DNA of 50,000 nucleotides from Owenia fusiformis (taxonomy: Eukaryota; Annelida; Polychaeta; Sabellida; Oweniidae). Of this stretch, positions 38,292 to 50,000 are shown piece by piece; position 1 is the stretch's first letter; each line of letters begins with the position of its first letter. The translations under genes and the position numbers were made by a program. Location of the stretch: contig CAIIXF020000811.1 of NCBI GenBank assembly GCA_903813345.2, forward strand, positions 1 to 50,000, in the 5' to 3' direction. Under the pieces are notes generated by a model that saw only the letters and a program-made list of their open reading frames with translations, was not told the origin of the DNA and did no database searches.

Positions 38292-39152
38292 CAATTTAGA
38301 TTTTCGCTGATTCAGCATTTTTCATTTTTTACCTAAAAATCACAGGTTTTGACCATTTTTGGCCTGTATTTTGTTACAGGATAGCACAAGAGGGCTGTTA
38401 GTGCTGGTTTTAAGAGGTTGTTGACAGGCTTTCATCAAATTATTACCGAACTTAAGGATTCAGCCATTATCATAGCATGTAATACAGCTTTTTCCTTTGT
38501 GTCTGAATTTTTTTTGAAAATATATGACAAAATTGACACATTTAACCCCATAGACTGACCAAATATGGCTGAAAACAGTTACTAACATGCATGTAATTAA
38601 AACAAGAACATTGCTTTGCAAAACTGATATGATAATTTAATATAGAAGCTCATTTACTGAAAATTAATCACTAAATAATGGCTAAATTGGGGTAATCTCT
38701 GACCGAAAATGACTAGATTTCACCATTTTTTTTGTTTCATGGTTCAGTGATTTTGGCAATAAACATTATGGAAGTACGAATAAACGTTTTGACATGCTAA
38801 ATATTGTGAACTTTTGTTAAGCCATAGCGAGTAGCAGTATTTCTATTGCAAAAATGGTCAGTTATGTATAAAACTGCATGGCCCTAAAATAAATGACCCC
38901 GGGGTTAACAAAGCAGCTATAAAAGCTCTTCTATTGGTGCGATTGGGCTTAAATTGCACAAAAAGTCTTGAAACACTCTAATGTTTAAGAAAAACAAGAT
39001 TTCTGGCACAAAATCATTCAACCGTGTCACTATTAGCAACAGGGTGGTGACAGTACTAGGGTGGGAAATAGCGTTATTTTTGTAAAAATTACACTTTCTT
39101 ACCAATGTGTACCTTGCATCTCTAAGAAAAATCAAATCATCCGAAGAATTAG
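38292..39152 (+). repeat. S monomer (861 bp)
   Basis: The 19-bp insertion is at 38865-38883. It begins the regular 3505-bp higher-order array. Confidence 0.97.
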
Positions 39153-41796
39153 CAATTTAGATTTTCGCTGATTCAGCATTTTTCATTTTTTACCTAAAAA
39201 TCACAGGTTTTGACCATTTTTGGCCTGTATTTTGTTACAGGATAGCACAAGAGGGCTGTTAGTGCTGGTTTTAAGAGGTTGTTGACAGGCTTTCATCAAA
39301 TTATTACCGAACTTAAGGATTCAGCCATTATCATAGCATGTAATACAGCTTTTTCCTTTGTGTCTGAATTTTTTTTGAAAATATATGACAAAATTGACAC
39401 ATTTAACCCCATAGACTGACCAAATATGGCTGAAAACAGTTACTAACATGCATGTAATTAAAACAAGAACATTGCTTTGCAAAACTGATATGATAATTTA
39501 ATATAGAAGCTCATTTACTGAAAATTAATCACTAAATAATGGCTAAATTGGGGTAATCTCTGACCGAAAATGACTAGATTTCACCATTTTTTTTGTTTCA
39601 TGGTTCAGTGATTTTGGCAATAAACATTATGGAAGTACGAATAAACGTTTTGACATGCTAAATATTGTGAACTTTTGTTAAGCCATAGCGAGTAGCAGTA
39701 TTTCTATTGCAAAAATGGTCAGTTATGTATAAAACTGCATGGCCCTAAAATAAATGACCCCGGGGTTAACAAAGCAGCTATAAAAGCTCTTCTATTGGTG
39801 CGATTGGGCTTAAATTGCACAAAAAGTCTTGAAACACTCTAATGTTTAAGAAAAACAAGATTTCTGGCACAAAATCATTCAACCGTGTCACTATTAGAAT
39901 ATAGTCCGGAGTAGGGATACTAGCGGTTACCGTTGGTTATTTGGTTTTCTGTATAAAAAAGCTTTTTCTCCTTTTCTGTCCCGTCGCAGCGCCATCTAGT
40001 GTTTGATAAATGAATCAAGGTTTATTCTCGATAGGGTAAGTACTAATCTATCAGGAAACATTTACAAGTTTGGTTAGAAACAGAATTTTTATAGATGGCG
40101 GAGTGATTTTTGAGACTATGTAGAGCAGAATAATTTTCTGAAACAGGTAGCTTTACGGTGGTAGCTCTCTCCAGATTCAGTTATCTCAAAAACGGTGTGG
40201 TCACCGTATGCTTATTTTGTAACGGCAAGCTAGACAAGACTCCAATGAACACTGGGCACTGTTTCGCTGAGCTAGATCTGTGCCCATGAATATATTATGA
40301 AATGAAACGTTATAATGGTCGTCAATGGGATTTTTTACTGCAATCTTGACCCTATTAGCAACAGGGTGGTGACAGTACTAGGGTGGGAAATAGCGTTATT
40401 TTTGTAAAAATTACACTTTCTTACCAATGTGTACCTTGCATCTCTAAGAAAAATCAAATCATCCGAAGAATTAGCAATTTAGATTTTCGCTGATTCAGCA
40501 TTTTTCATTTTTTACCTAAAAATCACAGGTTTTGACCATTTTTGGCCTGTATTTTGTTACAGGATAGCACAAGAGGGCTGTTAGTGCTGGTTTTAAGAGG
40601 TTGTTGACAGGCTTTCATCAAATTATTACCGAACTTAAGGATTCAGCCATTATCATAGCATGTAATACAGCTTTTTCCTTTGTGTCTGAATTTTTTTTGA
40701 AAATATATGACAAAATTGACACATTTAACCCCATAGACTGACCAAATATGGCTGAAAACAGTTACTAACATGCATGTAATTAAAACAAGAACATTGCTTT
40801 GCAAAACTGATATGATAATTTAATATAGAAGCTCATTTACTGAAAATTAATCACTAAATAATGGCTAAATTGGGGTAATCTCTGACCGAAAATGACTAGA
40901 TTTCACCATTTTTTTTGTTTCATGGTTCAGTGATTTTGGCAATAAACATTATGGAAGTACGAATAAACGTTTTGACATGCTAAATATTGTGAACTTTTGT
41001 TAAGCCATAGCGAGTAGCAGTATTTCTATTGCAAAAATGGTCAGTTATGTATAAAACTGCATGGCCCTAAAATAAATGACCCCGGGGTTAACAAAGCAGC
41101 TATAAAAGCTCTTCTATTGGTGCGATTGGGCTTAAATTGCACAAAAAGTCTTGAAACACTCTAATGTTTAAGAAAAAAAAGATTTCTGGCACAAAATCAT
41201 TCAACCGTGTCACTATTAGAATATAGTCCGGAGTAGGGATACTAGCGGTTACCGTTGGTTATTTGGTTTTCTGTATAAAAAAGCTTTTTCTCCTTTTCTG
41301 TCCCGTCGCAGCGCCATCTAGTGTTTGATAAATGAATCAAGGTTTATTCTCGATAGGGTAAGTACTAATCTATCAGGAAACATTTACAAGTTTGGTTAGA
41401 AACAGAATTTTTATAGATGGCGGAGTGATTTTTGAGACTATGTAGAGCAGAATAATTTTCTGAAACAGGTAGCTTTACGGTGGTAGCTCTCTCCAGATTC
41501 AGTTATCTCAAAAACGGTGTGGTCACCGTATGCTTATTTTGTAACGGCAAGCTAGACAAGACTCCAATGAACACTGGGCACTGTTTCGCTGAGCTAGATC
41601 TGTGCCCATGAATATATTATGAAATGAAACGTTATAATGGTCGTCAATGGGATTTTTTACTGCAATCTTGACCCTATTAGCAACAGGGTGGTGACAGTAC
41701 TAGGGTGGGAAATAGCGTTATTTTTGTAAAAATTACACTTTCTTACCAATGTGTACCTTGCATCTCTAAGAAAAATCAAATCATCCGAAGAATTAG
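39153..41796 (+). repeat. Two L+ monomers (1322 bp each), second with a private base change
   Basis: Units are 39153-40474 and 40475-41796, with 19-bp insertions at 39726-39744 and 41048-41066. The second has C to A at 41178, turning aagaaaaacaag into aagaaaaaaaag. Confidence 0.96.
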
Positions 41797-42657
41797 CAAT
41801 TTAGATTTTCGCTGATTCAGCATTTTTCATTTTTTACCTAAACATCACAGGTTTTGACCATTTTTGGCCTGTATTTTGTTACAGGATAGCACAAGAGGGC
41901 TGTTAGTGCTGGTTTTAAGAGGTTGTTGACAGGCTTTCATCAAATTATTACCGAACTTAAGGATTCAGCCATTATCATAGCATGTAATACAGCTTTTTCC
42001 TTTGTGTCTGAATTTTTTTTGAAAATATATGACAAAATTGACACATTTAACCCCATAGACTGACCAAATATGGCTGAAAACAGTTACTAACATGCATGTA
42101 ATTAAAACAAGAACATTGCTTTGCAAAACTGATATGATAATTTAATATAGAAGCTCATTTACTGAAAATTAATCACTAAATAATGGCTAAATTGGGGTAA
42201 TCTCTGACCGAAAATGACTAGATTTCACCATTTTTTTTGTTTCATGGTTCAGTGATTTTGGCAATAAACATTATGGAAGTACGAATAAACGTTTTGACAT
42301 GCTAAATATTGTGAACTTTTGTTAAGCCATAGCGAGTAGCAGTATTTCTATTGCAAAAATGGTCAGTTATGTATAAAACTGCATGGCCCTAAAATAAATG
42401 ACCCCGGGGTTAACAAAGCAGCTATAAAAGCTCTTCTATTGGTGCGATTGGGCTTAAATTGCACAAAAAGTATTGAAACACTCTAATGTTTAAGAAAAAC
42501 AAGATTTCTGGCACAAAATCATTCAACCGTGTCACTATTAGCAACAGGGTGGTGACAGTACTAGGGTGGGAAATAGCGTTATTTTTGTAAAAATTACACT
42601 TTCTTACCAATGTGTACCTTGCATCTCTAAGAAAAATCAAATCATCCGAAGAATTAG
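41797..42657 (+). repeat. S monomer (861 bp) with two private base changes
   Basis: The 19-bp insertion is at 42370-42388. It differs from the other S units at 41843 (A to C, offset 47) and 42472 (C to A, offset 676). It is the most diverged monomer I noticed. Confidence 0.96.
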
Positions 42658-45301
42658 CAATTTAGATTTTCGCTGATTCAGCATTTTTCATTTTTTACCT
42701 AAAAATCACAGGTTTTGACCATTTTTGGCCTGTATTTTGTTACAGGATAGCACAAGAGGGCTGTTAGTGCTGGTTTTAAGAGGTTGTTGACAGGCTTTCA
42801 TCAAATTATTACCGAACTTAAGGATTCAGCCATTATCATAGCATGTAATACAGCTTTTTCCTTTGTGTCTGAATTTTTTTTGAAAATATATGACAAAATT
42901 GACACATTTAACCCCATAGACTGACCAAATATGGCTGAAAACAGTTACTAACATGCATGTAATTAAAACAAGAACATTGCTTTGCAAAACTGATATGATA
43001 ATTTAATATAGAAGCTCATTTACTGAAAATTAATCACTAAATAATGGCTAAATTGGGGTAATCTCTGACCGAAAATGACTAGATTTCACCATTTTTTTTG
43101 TTTCATGGTTCAGTGATTTTGGCAATAAACATTATGGAAGTACGAATAAACGTTTTGACATGCTAAATATTGTGAACTTTTGTTAAGCCATAGCGAGTAG
43201 CAGTATTTCTATTGCAAAAATGGTCAGTTATGTATAAAACTGCATGGCCCTAAAATAAATGACCCCGGGGTTAACAAAGCAGCTATAAAAGCTCTTCTAT
43301 TGGTGCGATTGGGCTTAAATTGCACAAAAAGTCTTGAAACACTCTAATGTTTAAGAAAAACAAGATTTCTGGCACAAAATCATTCAACCGTGTCACTATT
43401 AGAATATAGTCCGGAGTAGGGATACTAGCGGTTACCGTTGGTTATTTGGTTTTCTGTATAAAAAAGCTTTTTCTCCTTTTCTGTCCCGTCGCAGCGCCAT
43501 CTAGTGTTTGATAAATGAATCAAGGTTTATTCTCGATAGGGTAAGTACTAATCTATCAGGAAACATTTACAAGTTTGGTTAGAAACAGAATTTTTATAGA
43601 TGGCGGAGTGATTTTTGAGACTATGTAGAGCAGAATAATTTTCTGAAACAGGTAGCTTTACGGTGGTAGCTCTCTCCAGATTCAGTTATCTCAAAAACGG
43701 TGTGGTCACCGTATGCTTATTTTGTAACGGCAAGCTAGACAAGACTCCAATGAACACTGGGCACTGTTTCGCTGAGCTAGATCTGTGCCCATGAATATAT
43801 TATGAAATGAAACGTTATAATGGTCGTCAATGGGATTTTTTACTGCAATCTTGACCCTATTAGCAACAGGGTGGTGACAGTACTAGGGTGGGAAATAGCG
43901 TTATTTTTGTAAAAATTACACTTTCTTACCAATGTGTACCTTGCATCTCTAAGAAAAATCAAATCATCCGAAGAATTAGCAATTTAGATTTTCGCTGATT
44001 CAGCATTTTTCATTTTTTACCTAAAAATCACAGGTTTTGACCATTTTTGGCCTGTATTTTGTTACAGGATAGCACAAGAGGGCTGTTAGTGCTGGTTTTA
44101 AGAGGTTGTTGACAGGCTTTCATCAAATTATTACCGAACTTAAGGATTCAGCCATTATCATAGCATGTAATACAGCTTTTTCCTTTGTGTCTGAATTTTT
44201 TTTGAAAATATATGACAAAATTGACACATTTAACCCCATAGACTGACCAAATATGGCTGAAAACAGTTACTAACATGCATGTAATTAAAACAAGAACATT
44301 GCTTTGCAAAACTGATATGATAATTTAATATAGAAGCTCATTTACTGAAAATTAATCACTAAATAATGGCTAAATTGGGGTAATCTCTGACCGAAAATGA
44401 CTAGATTTCACCATTTTTTTTGTTTCATGGTTCAGTGATTTTGGCAATAAACATTATGGAAGTACGAATAAACGTTTTGACATGCTAAATATTGTGAACT
44501 TTTGTTAAGCCATAGCGAGTAGCAGTATTTCTATTGCAAAAATGGTCAGTTATGTATAAAACTGCATGGCCCTAAAATAAATGACCCCGGGGTTAACAAA
44601 GCAGCTATAAAAGCTCTTCTATTGGTGCGATTGGGCTTAAATTGCACAAAAAGTCTTGAAACACTCTAATGTTTAAGAAAAACAAGATTTCTGGCACAAA
44701 ATCATTCAACCGTGTCACTATTAGAATATAGTCCGGAGTAGGGATACTAGCGGTTACCGTTGGTTATTTGGTTTTCTGTATAAAAAAGCTTTTTCTCCTT
44801 TTCTGTCCCGTCGCAGCGCCATCTAGTGTTTGATAAATGAATCAAGGTTTATTCTCGATAGGGTAAGTACTAATCTATCAGGAAACATTTACAAGTTTGG
44901 TTAGAAACAGAATTTTTATAGATGGCGGAGTGATTTTTGAGACTATGTAGAGCAGAATAATTTTCTGAAACAGGTAGCTTTACGGTGGTAGCTCTCTCCA
45001 GATTCAGTTATCTCAAAAACGGTGTGGTCACCGTATGCTTATTTTGTAACGGCAAGCTAGACAAGACTCCAATGAACACTGGGCACTGTTTCGCTGAGCT
45101 AGATCTGTGCCCATGAATATATTATGAAATGAAACGTTATAATGGTCGTCAATGGGATTTTTTACTGCAATCTTGACCCTATTAGCAACAGGGTGGTGAC
45201 AGTACTAGGGTGGGAAATAGCGTTATTTTTGTAAAAATTACACTTTCTTACCAATGTGTACCTTGCATCTCTAAGAAAAATCAAATCATCCGAAGAATTA
45301 G
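42658..45301 (+). repeat. Two L+ monomers (1322 bp each)
   Basis: Units are 42658-43979 and 43980-45301, with 19-bp insertions at 43231-43249 and 44553-44571. I saw no base changes. Confidence 0.97.
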
Positions 45302-46162
45302 CAATTTAGATTTTCGCTGATTCAGCATTTTTCATTTTTTACCTAAAAATCACAGGTTTTGACCATTTTTGGCCTGTATTTTGTTACAGGATAGCACAAG
45401 AGGGCTGTTAGTGCTGGTTTTAAGAGGTTGTTGACAGGCTTTCATCAAATTATTACCGAACTTAAGGATTCAGCCATTATCATAGCATGTAATACAGCTT
45501 TTTCCTTTGTGTCTGAATTTTTTTTGAAAATATATGACAAAATTGACACATTTAACCCCATAGACTGACCAAATATGGCTGAAAACAGTTACTAACATGC
45601 ATGTAATTAAAACAAGAACATTGCTTTGCAAAACTGATATGATAATTTAATATAGAAGCTCATTTACTGAAAATTAATCACTAAATAATGGCTAAATTGG
45701 GGTAATCTCTGACCGAAAATGACTAGATTTCACCATTTTTTTTGTTTCATGGTTCAGTGATTTTGGCAATAAACATTATGGAAGTACGAATAAACGTTTT
45801 GACATGCTAAATATTGTGAACTTTTGTTAAGCCATAGCGAGTAGCAGTATTTCTATTGCAAAAATGGTCAGTTATGTATAAAACTGCATGGCCCTAAAAT
45901 AAATGACCCCGGGGTTAACAAAGCAGCTATAAAAGCTCTTCTATTGGTGCGATTGGGCTTAAATTGCACAAAAAGTCTTGAAACACTCTAATGTTTAAGA
46001 AAAACAAGATTTCTGGCACAAAATCATTCAACCGTGTCACTATTAGCAACAGGGTGGTGACAGTACTAGGGTGGGAAATAGCGTTATTTTTGTAAAAATT
46101 ACACTTTCTTACCAATGTGTACCTTGCATCTCTAAGAAAAATCAAATCATCCGAAGAATTAG
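45302..46162 (+). repeat. S monomer (861 bp)
   Basis: The 19-bp insertion is at 45875-45893. It starts the third of three consecutive 3505-bp blocks. Confidence 0.97.
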
Positions 46163-48806
46163 CAATTTAGATTTTCGCTGATTCAGCATTTTTCATTTTT
46201 TACCTAAAAATCACAGGTTTTGACCATTTTTGGCCTGTATTTTGTTACAGGATAGCACAAGAGGGCTGTTAGTGCTGGTTTTAAGAGGTTGTTGACAGGC
46301 TTTCATCAAATTATTACCGAACTTAAGGATTCAGCCATTATCATAGCATGTAATACAGCTTTTTCCTTTGTGTCTGAATTTTTTTTGAAAATATATGACA
46401 AAATTGACACATTTAACCCCATAGACTGACCAAATATGGCTGAAAACAGTTACTAACATGCATGTAATTAAAACAAGAACATTGCTTTGCAAAACTGATA
46501 TGATAATTTAATATAGAAGCTCATTTACTGAAAATTAATCACTAAATAATGGCTAAATTGGGGTAATCTCTGACCGAAAATGACTAGATTTCACCATTTT
46601 TTTTGTTTCATGGTTCAGTGATTTTGGCAATAAACATTATGGAAGTACGAATAAACGTTTTGACATGCTAAATATTGTGAACTTTTGTTAAGCCATAGCG
46701 AGTAGCAGTATTTCTATTGCAAAAATGGTCAGTTATGTATAAAACTGCATGGCCCTAAAATAAATGACCCCGGGGTTAACAAAGCAGCTATAAAAGCTCT
46801 TCTATTGGTGCGATTGGGCTTAAATTGCACAAAAAGTCTTGAAACACTCTAATGTTTAAGAAAAACAAGATTTCTGGCACAAAATCATTCAACCGTGTCA
46901 CTATTAGAATATAGTCCGGAGTAGGGATACTAGCGGTTACCGTTGGTTATTTGGTTTTCTGTATAAAAAAGCTTTTTCTCCTTTTCTGTCCCGTCGCAGC
47001 GCCATCTAGTGTTTGATAAATGAATCAAGGTTTATTCTCGATAGGGTAAGTACTAATCTATCAGGAAACATTTACAAGTTTGGTTAGAAACAGAATTTTT
47101 ATAGATGGCGGAGTGATTTTTGAGACTATGTAGAGCAGAATAATTTTCTGAAACAGGTAGCTTTACGGTGGTAGCTCTCTCCAGATTCAGTTATCTCAAA
47201 AACGGTGTGGTCACCGTATGCTTATTTTGTAACGGCAAGCTAGACAAGACTCCAATGAACACTGGGCACTGTTTCGCTGAGCTAGATCTGTGCCCATGAA
47301 TATATTATGAAATGAAACGTTATAATGGTCGTCAATGGGATTTTTTACTGCAATCTTGACCCTATTAGCAACAGGGTGGTGACAGTACTAGGGTGGGAAA
47401 TAGCGTTATTTTTGTAAAAATTACACTTTCTTACCAATGTGTACCTTGCATCTCTAAGAAAAATCAAATCATCCGAAGAATTAGCAATTTAGATTTTCGC
47501 TGATTCAGCATTTTTCATTTTTTACCTAAAAATCACAGGTTTTGACCATTTTTGGCCTGTATTTTGTTACAGGATAGCACAAGAGGGCTGTTAGTGCTGG
47601 TTTTAAGAGGTTGTTGACAGGCTTTCATCAAATTATTACCGAACTTAAGGATTCAGCCATTATCATAGCATGTAATACAGCTTTTTCCTTTGTGTCTGAA
47701 TTTTTTTTGAAAATATATGACAAAATTGACACATTTAACCCCATAGACTGACCAAATATGGCTGAAAACAGTTACTAACATGCATGTAATTAAAACAAGA
47801 ACATTGCTTTGCAAAACTGATATGATAATTTAATATAGAAGCTCATTTACTGAAAATTAATCACTAAATAATGGCTAAATTGGGGTAATCTCTGACCGAA
47901 AATGACTAGATTTCACCATTTTTTTTGTTTCATGGTTCAGTGATTTTGGCAATAAACATTATGGAAGTACGAATAAACGTTTTGACATGCTAAATATTGT
48001 GAACTTTTGTTAAGCCATAGCGAGTAGCAGTATTTCTATTGCAAAAATGGTCAGTTATGTATAAAACTGCATGGCCCTAAAATAAATGACCCCGGGGTTA
48101 ACAAAGCAGCTATAAAAGCTCTTCTATTGGTGCGATTGGGCTTAAATTGCACAAAAAGTCTTGAAACACTCTAATGTTTAAGAAAAACAAGATTTCTGGC
48201 ACAAAATCATTCAACCGTGTCACTATTAGAATATAGTCCGGAGTAGGGATACTAGCGGTTACCGTTGGTTATTTGGTTTTCTGTATAAAAAAGCTTTTTC
48301 TCCTTTTCTGTCCCGTCGCAGCGCCATCTAGTGTTTGATAAATGAATCAAGGTTTATTCTCGATAGGGTAAGTACTAATCTATCAGGAAACATTTACAAG
48401 TTTGGTTAGAAACAGAATTTTTATAGATGGCGGAGTGATTTTTGAGACTATGTAGAGCAGAATAATTTTCTGAAACAGGTAGCTTTACGGTGGTAGCTCT
48501 CTCCAGATTCAGTTATCTCAAAAACGGTGTGGTCACCGTATGCTTATTTTGTAACGGCAAGCTAGACAAGACTCCAATGAACACTGGGCACTGTTTCGCT
48601 GAGCTAGATCTGTGCCCATGAATATATTATGAAATGAAACGTTATAATGGTCGTCAATGGGATTTTTTACTGCAATCTTGACCCTATTAGCAACAGGGTG
48701 GTGACAGTACTAGGGTGGGAAATAGCGTTATTTTTGTAAAAATTACACTTTCTTACCAATGTGTACCTTGCATCTCTAAGAAAAATCAAATCATCCGAAG
48801 AATTAG
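46163..48806 (+). repeat. Two L+ monomers (1322 bp each)
   Basis: Units are 46163-47484 and 47485-48806, with 19-bp insertions at 46736-46754 and 48058-48076. Confidence 0.97.
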
Positions 48807-49667
48807 CAATTTAGATTTTCGCTGATTCAGCATTTTTCATTTTTTACCTAAAAATCACAGGTTTTGACCATTTTTGGCCTGTATTTTGTTACAGGATAGC
48901 ACAAGAGGGCTGTTAGTGCTGGTTTTAAGAGGTTGTTGACAGGCTTTCATCAAATTATTACCGAACTTAAGGATTCAGCCATTATCATAGCATGTAATAC
49001 AGCTTTTTCCTTTGTGTCTGAATTTTTTTTGAAAATATATGACAAAATTGACACATTTAACCCCATAGACTGACCAAATATGGCTGAAAACAGTTACTAA
49101 CATGCATGTAATTAAAACAAGAACATTGCTTTGCAAAACTGATATGATAATTTAATATAGAAGCTCATTTACTGAAAATTAATCACTAAATAATGGCTAA
49201 ATTGGGGTAATCTCTGACCGAAAATGACTAGATTTCACCATTTTTTTTGTTTCATGGTTCAGTGATTATGGCAATAAACATTATGGAAGTACGAATAAAC
49301 GTTTTGACATGCTAAATATTGTGAACTTTTGTTAAGCCATAGCGAGTAGCAGTATTTCTATTGCAAAAATGGTCAGTTATGTATAAAACTGCATGGCCCT
49401 AAAATAAATGACCCCGGGGTTAACAAAGCAGCTATAAAAGCTCTTCTATTGGTGCGATTGGGCTTAAATTGCACAAAAAGTCTTGAAACACTCTAATGTT
49501 TAAGAAAAACAAGATTTCTGGCACAAAATCATTCAACCGTGTCACTATTAGCAACAGGGTGGTGACAGTACTAGGGTGGGAAATAGCGTTATTTTTGTAA
49601 AAATTACACTTTCTTACCAATGTGTACCTTGCATCTCTAAGAAAAATCAAATCATCCGAAGAATTAG
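48807..49667 (+). repeat. S monomer (861 bp) with one private base change
   Basis: The 19-bp insertion is at 49380-49398. It has T to A at 49268 (gtgattttgg to gtgattatgg). Confidence 0.96.
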
Positions 49668-50000
49668 CAATTTAGATTTTCGCTGATTCAGCATTTTTCA
49701 TTTTTTACCTAAAAATCACAGGTTTTGACCATTTTTGGCCTGTATTTTGTTACAGGATAGCACAAGAGGGCTGTTAGTGCTGGTTTTAAGAGGTTGTTGA
49801 CAGGCTTTCATCAAATTATTACCGAACTTAAGGATTCAGCCATTATCATAGCATGTAATACAGCTTTTTCCTTTGTGTCTGAATTTTTTTTGAAAATATA
49901 TGACAAAATTGACACATTTAACCCCATAGACTGACCAAATATGGCTGAAAACAGTTACTAACATGCATGTAATTAAAACAAGAACATTGCTTTGCAAAAC
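49668..50000 (+). repeat. Partial monomer, cut by the window edge
   Basis: The first 333 bp of a further unit, matching offsets 1-333. Its class cannot be told, because both diagnostic sites (offsets 574 and 727) lie beyond the edge. The 3505-bp pattern predicts L+. Confidence 0.95.

Larger units (their letters stand above)
38292..48806 (+). repeat. Higher-order repeat, three S-L+-L+ blocks of 3505 bp
   Basis: Blocks are 38292-41796, 41797-45301 and 45302-48806, each 861 + 1322 + 1322 bp, and a fourth begins at 48807. Two further blocks of the same composition lie at 25632-29136 and 31301-34805. A variant S-L+-L block of 3486 bp occurs at 7377-10862, 10863-14348 and 34806-38291; it differs only in lacking 19 bp in its third unit. 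This is the structure of a satellite whose unit of homogenisation has changed from a monomer to a trimer. Confidence 0.93.
1..50000 (+). repeat. Tandem satellite array, 43 head-to-tail monomers in three length classes
   Basis: The whole window is one satellite array with no interruption by other sequence. Monomer starts, taken at caatttagattttcgct, fall 1303, 1322, 861 or (once) 859 bp apart from position 1 to 49668. All copies have the same orientation. L (1303 bp) is the basic long form, L+ has 19 extra bases at offset 574, and S has those 19 bases but lacks 461 bp. Copies within a class are identical except for six private changes. The sequence is AT-rich with several T8 and A5-A6 tracts. 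I recognise no rRNA, tRNA, snRNA, transposase or reverse transcriptase in it. The array extends past both window edges. A eukaryotic satellite is by far the simplest reading; I do not recognise the family. Confidence 0.98.

Noticed and set aside
1-50000. CRISPR array
   Set aside because: The repeats are 861-1322 bp and directly adjoining with no variable spacers.

Overview
This window is one uninterrupted tandem array of a long, AT-rich satellite repeat. I found no credible protein-coding gene, rRNA, tRNA, CRISPR array or complete autonomous transposon. Such an array, with no gene and almost no divergence between copies over 50 kb, points to a eukaryotic nuclear genome (heterochromatin, a centromere or pericentromere, or a sex-chromosome block). 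An animal is my best guess, because each long monomer carries a good match to the CTCF core motif. I cannot name the species or the satellite family.

I set the phase at the sequence caatttagattttcgct, where the window begins. In that phase there are 42 complete monomers and one partial one, all head to tail on the same strand, in three length classes. L is 1303 bp (17 copies). L+ is 1322 bp (13 copies) and equals L plus a 19-bp insertion at unit offset 574. S is 861 bp (12 copies, one shortened to 859) and has the 19-bp insertion but lacks 461 bp. These classes account for every base: 17x1303 + 13x1322 + 11x861 + 859 = 49667, followed by a 333-bp partial unit. The order is L L S L L L S L+ L S L+ Lx9 S S L+ L+ L S S L+ L+ S L+ L S L+ L+ S L+ L+ S L+ L+ S, then the partial unit.

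The left half (1-24772) is mostly L. The right half (24773-50000) is mostly S and L+, arranged as a higher-order repeat S-L+-L+ of 3505 bp (best seen at 38292-48806) with a 3486-bp variant S-L+-L. The two indels are the only differences shared between monomers. Apart from them I noticed five single-base changes and one 2-bp deletion, each in a single copy and all in the right half. The array has therefore been homogenised very recently, or it has been smoothed during assembly.

The 461-bp module that S lacks is bounded by a 7-bp direct repeat (ctattag). It is therefore either a deletion between short homologies or an insertion with a 7-bp target-site duplication. It contains a CTCF-like site and a YY1/Pho-like site in divergent orientation. 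Each class change thus also changes the spacing of possible protein-binding sites along the array. That is the most interesting feature of the window, and it is an inference from motifs only.
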